Source of the DNA: CAYUUW01 sp964448005
GTDB taxonomy: Bacteria; Patescibacteriota; Gracilibacteria; UM-FILTER-43-11
DNA: 26,116 nt
Reading direction: 5' to 3'
NCBI GenBank assembly: GCA_964448005.1
Contig: CAYUUW010000015.1
Coordinates: 1 to 26,116 of the forward strand
In this document: positions 21,073 to 26,116 of the stretch, in pieces
Numbering within the stretch: the stretch's first letter is position 1
How the letters are laid out: the number at the start of each line of letters is the position of its first letter
Position numbers and translations under genes: made by a program
The notes under the pieces: generated by a model
The model's database searches: none
What the model was told of the DNA's origin: nothing
What the model saw: the letters and a program-made list of their open reading frames with translations, nothing else

Positions 21073-21102
21073 AGCATAGCGGGAATGGGCAATCCTCGTC
21101 AA
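21073..21102 (-). promoter_or_regulatory. Candidate promoter of the NlpC/P60 gene
   Basis: On the minus strand TTGACG (21097-21102), 18-base spacer, TATGCT (21073-21078), starting over the Nudix stop codon. Confidence 0.5.
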
Positions 21103-21560
21103 ACAGGCTTCGGCAGCCGCTCAGCCAGCTTCCTGAACCCCTCCTTGTTGCTCTCGTACTTCAGCAGCTCCAACGCCTCCTCCAGACCGCACCATTTCAT
21201 CTGCGAATGCTCGTCGGACATCACTGCCTCCGCTTCCGGAGAGACCTGGGCCGCGAAAACGTGCTCCTTCGTCCATCCGTGGCCCCCGTTGAACTCGAAC
21301 TCGAAGGAATGCACGTCCTCAAACCATTTCTTAACCTCATCAATTCCCGTTTCCTCCAGCAGCTCCCGTTTCGCCGCCTCCAGAAAACCCTCTCCCTCCT
21401 GGATGCCGCCGGTCACCGGCTGCCAAAACCCTCCCCGCTCGGGGGTGCGCTTGAGCAGGAGGAAAAGGGGACTTCCTTCCGCCACTTTAAACACAATCAC
21501 TTGGGCCTGCGCGATGCGGTTTTGGGTCAAGGCAGGGGATGTTAGGTGAGGTTCTGGCAT
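21099..21560 (-). CDS. Nudix hydrolase (NudB-like)
   Basis: The product has 153 residues. The Nudix box fits GX5EX7REUXEEXGU exactly: GGIQEGE, GFLEAAK, RELLEETGI (about residues 51-73). The lead-in FWQPVTGG resembles dihydroneopterin-triphosphate diphosphatase (NudB), but a general nucleotide-sugar or dNTP cleaner is equally possible. Cytoplasmic. The start ATG at 21558-21560 follows GAGG by six bases. It lies 12 bases after the membrane-protein gene at 21573, so both are probably one operon. Confidence 0.92.
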   Translation of the reverse strand: MPEPHLTSPALTQNRIAQAQVIVFKVAEGSPLFLLLKRTPERGGFWQPVTGGIQEGEGFLEAAKRELLEETGIDEVKKWFEDVHSFEFEFNGGHGWTKEHVFAAQVSPEAEAVMSDEHSQMKWCGLEEALELLKYESNKEGFRKLAERLPKPV

Positions 21561-21572
21561 GCTGGCCTCGAA

Positions 21573-22211
21573 TCATTCTTTGCGAACTTCTCCGGAAATG
21601 GCTGCCGGAAGCTGGCCGCATTTCGCCTCATCGTATCTCCCCTCTGCTCTTTCGTATTCGGCCCGGTAGGCCTCGCTCTCCGGGGCGAATTGGGCTTTGC
21701 GCTCAGCCTCTTCCATCGCTGTTTTCAGGGCTCCGCAATCCAAAGCCTGGGAATAGGCGCTGGGCTGGTTGGTGAGGATCACGAAGCGTTTCGGGTTTTT
21801 CGGCATGAACCGGGCCGCGAACCCCCCTCCGTCCTGGGGGTACTCGTAGCGGCCATTCGCCGGAGCGGGGTAGAGATTGAAGTCCCAGCTTTCGAACCAC
21901 GTTTCCACCGGCTCGCCCTTTTCAGGCTTCAGCACCACGCCGTAGCGCAGCACAGGCTCTTCGTTGTACAGGTTGTTGGTGGTCTGGTGGCCGATCACCA
22001 TTCCGGTGGCGGGCTCTCCGTAGCGGTAGACGAGCCGATGGGCGAGCTGGCTGCCCGTGAAGACATTCACGACCGCGAAGGCCAGCAGCAGGCCCGCTCC
22101 CACCTGCAGGGTTTTCCTCTTGGTGGGCAAAGGCAGCGTGATGATGAAGAAGAAGGCGGTCAGCACGATCAGAAGGAAGCGGCGGCTGAGCAGGCCAATG
22201 AGGAGAGTCAT
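21573..22211 (-). CDS. Two-TM membrane protein with an extracytoplasmic beta-rich domain (DUF3592-like?)
   Basis: The product has 212 residues. Two hydrophobic segments (FLLIVLTAFFFIITLPL and VGAGLLLAFAVVNVFTG) are followed by a beta-rich domain starting ATGMVIGHQTTNNLY and ending GGFAARFMPKNPKRFVIL. That order, GxV then a pYxP-type end (FMPKNP), recalls DUF3592 proteins, a guess from pattern only. The C-terminal ~50 residues are a charged helix (MEEAERKAQFAPESEAYRAE). It starts an operon with the Nudix gene. Function unknown. Confidence 0.7.
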   Translation of the reverse strand: MTLLIGLLSRRFLLIVLTAFFFIITLPLPTKRKTLQVGAGLLLAFAVVNVFTGSQLAHRLVYRYGEPATGMVIGHQTTNNLYNEEPVLRYGVVLKPEKGEPVETWFESWDFNLYPAPANGRYEYPQDGGGFAARFMPKNPKRFVILTNQPSAYSQALDCGALKTAMEEAERKAQFAPESEAYRAEYERAEGRYDEAKCGQLPAAISGEVRKE

Positions 22212-22246
22212 CCGATCGAAGTTTAGTCAGTATGCTTTTCTTCAGC

Positions 22247-22274
22247 AGTATAGCAAAGTCTGCCCTCCTGTCTT
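22247..22274 (-). promoter_or_regulatory. Extended -10 promoter of the membrane protein/Nudix operon
   Basis: On the minus strand AAGACA (22269-22274), 16-base spacer ending in TGC, TATACT (22247-22252). Confidence 0.55.
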
Positions 22275-22275
22275 T

Positions 22276-23178
22276 CTAGAAGGCGGACAATTCCACATCG
22301 TCTTCGCAGGCCAGCACGTCCTTCTCGTTTATGGTTCCGCTGATGACGGGGAGCTTTTCCAGGTAGCTGGAAACCCGGTAGAAGCCGTCCTTTTGGATAT
22401 CCGAATCAAAATCCCCCTCCCCGTCCATGTCCTCATCTTTGTATCCTACGGGCCAAAAGCCGTAGCACTCTTCCAGGAGCGACCAGTTCGATCCGTCCTG
22501 GGTGGCATACACTTTCTCCACTCCTTCCCCAATGCTCGCCCCTCCAAATCCGTCCACCACGCTCATCATCAGCTTTCCTTCATCGGCCCAGAGGTAATAA
22601 GGGTTGTTCCCCCCAGAGCTCTTTCCTTGGATGTCCTTGATCTGCAATAGCTTGTGCCATTTTTTCTCTTGCTCCGAGGCCACCAGCAGGCCGGCGAAAT
22701 TGGGGTCGAAATTGTCCTTTTTTTCATCGAAATCAAAAGGGCGGGCGATGGACCACTGGAGGACGGGCGCAAGATACACCTCGCCCATTTTGAAGTAATT
22801 CTCCATCTGTTTTTCGTCGATGTCCGCTGGCAGATCGAAGTTTGGATTTTGAATCTCCTCAAGGGTTTCGTTCGCAAGCAAGTCCTGTTCAATCATTTGG
22901 GAAAAGGATTGGTTTGGGGGAGGATTCACCATCATCATTTTGTTGTACCGCTCCAGCACAGTGACTAGCTCTGCCCGGGTCACCGGCGCATTGGGCCGAA
23001 AGGTGTCCTTGCCCTCGTCGCCCTTAACCAATCCTGCATTTGCAGCCCATTCTATCGCTCCTGAAGCCCAGTGATTTTCGGGAACATCTGAAAATTGGCC
23101 AGCGGCGAAAGCCAAACTGCCCAAGCCAAAAGAAAGGCCGCAAAGCAGGGCGACCGCAAGAAGATTTCCTTTTTTCAT
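22276..23178 (-). CDS. SLH-domain surface protein
   Basis: The product has 300 residues. A signal peptide (LLAVALLCGLSFGLGSLAFA) is followed by one clear SLH domain at about 28-82 (FSDVPENHWASGAIEWAANA, then FRPNAPVTRAELVTVLERY). The rest (85-300) is a domain I do not recognise, acidic and aromatic, with a Ca-binding-like DEDMDGEGDFDSD near 248-260. SLH domains attach proteins to wall-linked polymers, so this is a second S-layer-type surface protein besides the one at 5984. A single SLH domain is fewer than the usual three, so attachment may be weak or need partners. Own promoter at 23214-23242. Confidence 0.88.
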   Translation of the reverse strand: MKKGNLLAVALLCGLSFGLGSLAFAAGQFSDVPENHWASGAIEWAANAGLVKGDEGKDTFRPNAPVTRAELVTVLERYNKMMMVNPPPNQSFSQMIEQDLLANETLEEIQNPNFDLPADIDEKQMENYFKMGEVYLAPVLQWSIARPFDFDEKKDNFDPNFAGLLVASEQEKKWHKLLQIKDIQGKSSGGNNPYYLWADEGKLMMSVVDGFGGASIGEGVEKVYATQDGSNWSLLEECYGFWPVGYKDEDMDGEGDFDSDIQKDGFYRVSSYLEKLPVISGTINEKDVLACEDDVELSAF

Positions 23179-23213
23179 AGTATGAAAATTAGAATCTAAA
23201 TTGAGCCAATATT

Positions 23214-23242
23214 ATTTTACCACTTTTGGATCCTGCCTACAA
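23214..23242 (-). promoter_or_regulatory. Candidate promoter of the SLH protein gene
   Basis: On the minus strand TTGTAG (23237-23242), 17-base spacer, TAAAAT (23214-23219). Confidence 0.5.
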
Positions 23243-23301
23243 ATTTAAGAAGGGCTCCGTTGGAAGCCTTTTCCCTCGATGCGCGCCTGTTTGAGCTCCG
23301 G

Positions 23302-23949
23302 CTAGCCCGTCACCAACGTATACCATTTATATAGCCCAACCATGCCGCTCCCGTGCCAAAATTCCAGCAGCTCCTGGCTGGCCAGGGTCAGGTTTCCGGG
23401 CAAGTCGCCGTTGCCGTCCGCCGTCATTCCCTCTGCCGCTTTCGGCTGGAAGCTGTCGTAGGCGTAGAACTCGTCTTTGGCCTGATCGAATCCGAACAGG
23501 GTCAAATAGTGCTCGTAGCCCTCCCGCTCGCCCAAAACGACCACGGGGCGCCCCTGGGAAAGCTCCTGGCGCAGGTAGGCCAGCTTCTCCGGGTCGGAAA
23601 AGCCCTTCACATTCGGCGTTTGAACGGCGATGCCATTTTCCTTCAGTTGCTTTTCCAGCCCCCAGGGCAAAGTGTAGCGGTTGGGCAGGCGCCAGCCTAT
23701 TTCTTCGGCAAATCGGGCTGAATCTGCCTCCTCGCCTGTCAGCGCGCGCACCACGGCCGCCGCATTGAAGGGCGCGCAGTCGTTCACGGTCTGACGGTAG
23801 TTGAATTCCGCCGGGTAGGGGATGAGGGCGGATTCCTTTATCCGAGCCTCATCCAAGGCAGGTGGTCTGCTGCGTAAAAAGAAAGCCACTCCCATTAAAA
23901 GGAGGCTTGCGAGAAGCAGTCCCAGTGATTTTTTGGAGGTCCGGGTCAT
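23302..23949 (-). CDS. C39-like cysteine peptidase, membrane-anchored or secreted
   Basis: The product has 215 residues. An N-terminal hydrophobic helix (LGLLLASLLLMGVAFFL) anchors or exports it. The papain-like domain has Cys58 in NDCAPFNAAAVV, His147 in GYEHYLTLFGFD and Asp165 in YAYDSF, the triad order of the peptidase C39_2 group. True C39 domains cut double-glycine leaders and are joined to ABC transporters; this one stands alone, so the substrate is open. Asn/Gly-rich end (ADGNGDLPGN). It lies near the NlpC/P60 and SLH genes, which fits a surface role. Confidence 0.82.
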   Translation of the reverse strand: MTRTSKKSLGLLLASLLLMGVAFFLRSRPPALDEARIKESALIPYPAEFNYRQTVNDCAPFNAAAVVRALTGEEADSARFAEEIGWRLPNRYTLPWGLEKQLKENGIAVQTPNVKGFSDPEKLAYLRQELSQGRPVVVLGEREGYEHYLTLFGFDQAKDEFYAYDSFQPKAAEGMTADGNGDLPGNLTLASQELLEFWHGSGMVGLYKWYTLVTG

Positions 23950-24022
23950 CGGGATTGAGATGGATGGATTTATCGCCGATCATGCGTTTTTAGCAGCGGC
24001 CATGAAAACAAGTGGTTTGATT

Positions 24023-24328
24023 TCAGCTAAAAGCCAACGGATAGCTTTTCACTTCGTGGTCGAGCCTATTGGCCAATGTTTCCTCTTGCACTTCCAACTC
24101 GTAATGGGATTGCAAATTGAGCCAAAATTGAGCGGTGGTTCCAAAGAATTTGGCCAGTCTTAAAGCAGTGTCTGCGGTGACGCTTCTTGTGCCATGGACG
24201 ATCTCATTGATGCGTCTGGGGGGCACGCTGATATCTTTGGCCAGTTTGTATTGGCTCAGGTTGAACGGCTTCAAAAATTCCTCCATAAGAATCTCGCCGG
24301 GGTGGATGGGTTGTAGTTTTTTAGTCAT
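24023..24328 (-). CDS. higA: HigA-type antitoxin (XRE family)
   Basis: The product has 101 residues. It begins IHPGEILMEEFLKPFNLSQY, the signature of HigA/VapI antitoxins, followed by a helix-turn-helix (KLAKDISVPPRRINEIVHGT) and the family tail LRLAKFFGTTAQFWLNLQ. It neutralises HigB and represses the operon through the palindromic operator upstream of higB. The gene follows higB by 25 bases. Confidence 0.95.
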   Translation of the reverse strand: MTKKLQPIHPGEILMEEFLKPFNLSQYKLAKDISVPPRRINEIVHGTRSVTADTALRLAKFFGTTAQFWLNLQSHYELEVQEETLANRLDHEVKSYPLAFS

Positions 24329-24353
24329 TGTGAGGAGTCAATGATTAAATATT

Positions 24354-24632
24354 TCAATGATAGTCTATGATTTCAACTTCGTAGGCATCTCCATTTTTCC
24401 AAGCGAAGCAGATCCTCCATTGCTCATTTATCCTAACGCTATGTTGCCCCTTTCTGTTGCCTAGCAGTTTTTCCAAATGATTGGCAGGAGGAATTCTTAA
24501 ATCATTTATGTTTACAGCGGCATCGATCATCCACAGCTTCCTCATGCCGACTCGTTCTATATTCTTGAATTTGAATGAACTTTCCCGATGAAACAATTTT
24601 TCTGTTTCTTTGCAGCAGAAGCTTTTGATCAT
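24354..24632 (-). CDS. higB: HigB-type toxin (RelE/ParE superfamily)
   Basis: The product has 92 residues, full length for the family. Family motifs: ETEKLFHRE near the start, RKLWMIDAAVNINDLRIPPA in the middle, and RKGQHSVRINEQWRICFAW with EVEIIDYH at the end. HigB toxins are ribosome-dependent mRNA interferases. The gene order toxin-antitoxin is typical of hig loci. AT-richer than the surrounding chromosome, compatible with transfer. Confidence 0.95.
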   Translation of the reverse strand: MIKSFCCKETEKLFHRESSFKFKNIERVGMRKLWMIDAAVNINDLRIPPANHLEKLLGNRKGQHSVRINEQWRICFAWKNGDAYEVEIIDYH

Positions 24633-24663
24633 CCGTTGGTTCGCTTAGATCTTGTCACGGCTC

Positions 24664-24704
24664 AATAATAACGGAATTCGTTAATAACGTCAAGCGTTAT
24701 TATT
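24664..24704 (-). promoter_or_regulatory. higBA promoter and symmetric operator
   Basis: On the minus strand TTGACG (24688-24693), 17-base spacer, TATTAT (24665-24670). Over it lies a symmetric array: AATAATAACG (24664-24673), a central CGTTAATAACG palindrome (24679-24689), and CGTTATTATT (24695-24704), the exact reverse complement of the first. The arms are evenly spaced (5 bases either side). HigA binding here would block both promoter hexamers. Confidence 0.8.
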
Positions 24705-24814
24705 ACTATCCCTAAATTTCTCAAAATTTCCCACTCCGAAACAGATTACCCTCCGCTTGATCAGGGCATGCAAATCTGCTCCAGCAAGAGGGCGAGCAGG
24801 GGTAAGCTGAATCG

Positions 24815-24837
24815 AAAAACTTACTCCAGCTAAGGAG
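24815..24837 (-). terminator. Weak hairpin after the nuclease gene
   Basis: CTCC (24824-24827) can pair with GGAG (24834-24837), with five Ts following on the minus strand (24815-24819). The stem is short, so this is only a possible terminator. Confidence 0.25.
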
Positions 24838-24841
24838 CTTT

Positions 24842-25639
24842 CTATGGTGCAATGATTACTCTTACTTCCAACTTTCCACCTTTTTCATTCAGATCGTTTT
24901 CCAATCCTCTGGGATTGTTTACAAGGCCATCAGGATCATACACAAAACACAAAAGCGTTCTGCATTCAGGGTGAGATTTATATTTTTGTATGTCGACAAT
25001 CAATTGTTCACCGATTTCCCTTTTCCCCAATCCTTTTCTGCTTTTTTTTGTTTCAATTACAATTTTTTCTTCTTTTAGCAGAAAGTCCATCCGGGAACTG
25101 CTACCCGCGTAACTAGGTGTCCATTCTTCCGGTCGTATGTCATCGAATTCTATTTTCAAAAGTGCATGAAGTAGGTCTTGTACATCATACTCATCTGCTA
25201 TTTCGAGAGTTTCTCTGTTTTTATGTCTGGCCCTTATCTGACGTACGACAAGATGAAATCTGCTTATAATTTTTTCCACCTTTTCCAGGGCAGAGGTATC
25301 ACCTTTTCGTGATAGATGATTCCCCACCGCATCCTCCTCCCAATAATCTCTAATCTCATCTATAAATGAATCTAGAATTACCTCTGCGTTTTGAAGGCCA
25401 GTTTGGTATGCTTGCTCAAAGCGACTGTCAGGAGTGGTTGATGAAAATGCTCTCAGGTTATAATCAACCCCACTAAAATCACTTAGATGTCGGCCATTAT
25501 CGCCGAAGATTTTTTCTATACAAACTTCAGTATCGCGATGCCATTTTTTAAACTCTGGCGAATTTTTTTGGATTTTTTTGAGCTTTTCTATTTCCTCCTT
25601 TTTTTGAGCTAATTTTTGAAGCGCCTGAGATTTGTCCAT
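24842..25639 (-). CDS. PD-(D/E)XK nuclease-like protein, DpnII/MboI type
   Basis: The product has 265 residues. An N-terminal coiled coil (about 5-30, KLAQKKEEIEKLKKIQK) and helical region lead to a C-terminal domain starting DVQDLLHALLKIEFDDIRPE. It carries SRMDFLLKEEKIVIETKKS: Asp185 and Glu196-x-Lys198 form the PD-(D/E)XK catalytic set, followed by Gln212 and the strand TLLCFVYDP. This order matches the DpnII/MboI-like restriction-endonuclease domain often fused to sensor domains in stand-alone defence genes. No methyltransferase is adjacent, so it is probably not a classical restriction enzyme. The DNA is clearly AT-rich against its neighbours, pointing to transfer. It lies 43 bases after the aldolase gene and next to higBA. 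Confidence 0.7.
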   Translation of the reverse strand: MDKSQALQKLAQKKEEIEKLKKIQKNSPEFKKWHRDTEVCIEKIFGDNGRHLSDFSGVDYNLRAFSSTTPDSRFEQAYQTGLQNAEVILDSFIDEIRDYWEEDAVGNHLSRKGDTSALEKVEKIISRFHLVVRQIRARHKNRETLEIADEYDVQDLLHALLKIEFDDIRPEEWTPSYAGSSSRMDFLLKEEKIVIETKKSRKGLGKREIGEQLIVDIQKYKSHPECRTLLCFVYDPDGLVNNPRGLENDLNEKGGKLEVRVIIAP

Positions 25640-25682
25640 TTTTGAAAAAACTATTAATTAAGGCTCTTTCGAGTTTCCTTCC

Positions 25683-26116
25683 CTACTCCATCTCCACCTT
25701 CCATTCCCCCTTCGCTGCCAAGCCGTTCATTCGGGCCCGATGAGCCAGGGCGAATTGGGCCTCGTTTATTCGGCTCATGTCCTTGGCCCAAATGTGCAGA
25801 GCCGGGCGCTGGATGCTGCGGCCGTACGAGAAGCTGAGCGGCCAGGGCATTTTGCCTGCGTAAAGCTGGTTCATGCGGTTCAGTCGCTCCGTCGCCTCCT
25901 GGTCGCCTTGGCCTCCGGAAAGGAAGACGACGCCCGCCACGCTGGCCGGCACATTCTCCATCAGGGCCTCCACGGTCATTTTGGCCACCGTGTCCAGATC
26001 GGGCTGCTGCGGGCCATCTTGCCCCGCCAGCATCATGCTGGTCTTCAGGATCAGCCCCTCCAGAGCCACGCCCTGTTCCTTCAGTTCCGCAAAAAGCACC
26101 TGCCAGGCTTGGGTGC
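25683..26116 (-). CDS. Class I fructose-bisphosphate aldolase, N-terminus beyond window
   Basis: The minus-strand frame runs from the window edge to the TAG at 25683-25685 (about 144 residues of the C-terminal part). Motifs: LEGLILKTSMM, where the lysine (codon 26043-26045) corresponds to the Schiff-base lysine of class I aldolases; VVFLSGGQG; and LSFSYGRSIQRPALHIW. The ending AQFALAHRARMNGLAAKGEW is typical. It splits fructose-1,6-bisphosphate into two triose phosphates. Start and promoter lie outside. Confidence 0.93.
   Translation of the reverse strand, partial: TQAWQVLFAELKEQGVALEGLILKTSMMLAGQDGPQQPDLDTVAKMTVEALMENVPASVAGVVFLSGGQGDQEATERLNRMNQLYAGKMPWPLSFSYGRSIQRPALHIWAKDMSRINEAQFALAHRARMNGLAAKGEWKVEME

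Noticed and set aside
1..26116. CRISPR arrays, tRNA or rRNA genes, insertion sequences
   Set aside because: No regular spacer-repeat pattern, cloverleaf with CCA end, rRNA motifs or transposase frames were seen.

Overview
The window is bacterial, fairly GC-rich and gene-dense, and uses TGA as an ordinary stop (for example in lysS). I infer an uncultured bacterium, possibly of the Patescibacteria/CPR type. The reasons are S-layer homology (SLH) proteins, a secreted protein with a sortase-like tail, many small proteins without clear relatives, and an RND pump without an outer-membrane factor beside it. This placement is weak and rests on gene content only. Several promoters have a near-consensus sigma70 form, TTGaca-N16/17-TATAaT, often with TG one base before the -10 and with the start codon about 15-30 nt from the predicted transcript start.

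Layout. 1-1436 (minus): a truncated sugar-nucleotide-type nucleotidyltransferase overlapped by a secreted ComEC-like metallo-beta-lactamase. 1437-1777: a consensus promoter driving a structured RNA candidate with its own terminator. 1778-5708 (minus): a fibronectin-III surface protein, a small membrane protein, a REP-like repeat region and lysS. 5984-12571 (plus): an accessory island. It starts with an 846-residue secreted SLH protein whose last ~150 residues are AT-richer and recall Rhs/polymorphic-toxin tails. A small membrane protein overlapping by GTGA follows, then an unknown 309-residue protein and a one-TM protein. A second, decayed copy of the same layout comes next: a broken SLH gene, a membrane protein overlapping by ATGA, and a truncated paralogue of the 309-residue protein. 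12799-17970 (plus): an RND adaptor with an unusually long coiled coil, and its permease.

18075-19861: a small zinc-knuckle-like gene (minus), trhO (plus) and a small Cys-rich gene (minus). 20096-23949 (minus): an NlpC/P60 lipoprotein, a Nudix hydrolase, a membrane protein, an SLH protein and a C39-like peptidase, mostly cell-surface functions. 24023-25639 (minus): a higBA toxin-antitoxin pair with a symmetric operator and an AT-rich DpnII/MboI-like nuclease candidate, together a small defence/stability patch. 25683-26116 (minus): the C-terminal part of a class I fructose-bisphosphate aldolase.

The best candidate for an undescribed system is the 5984-12571 island, read as an SLH-anchored polymorphic toxin/immunity locus with a decayed second cassette. 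The conserved RNA candidate at 1529-1690 comes second.
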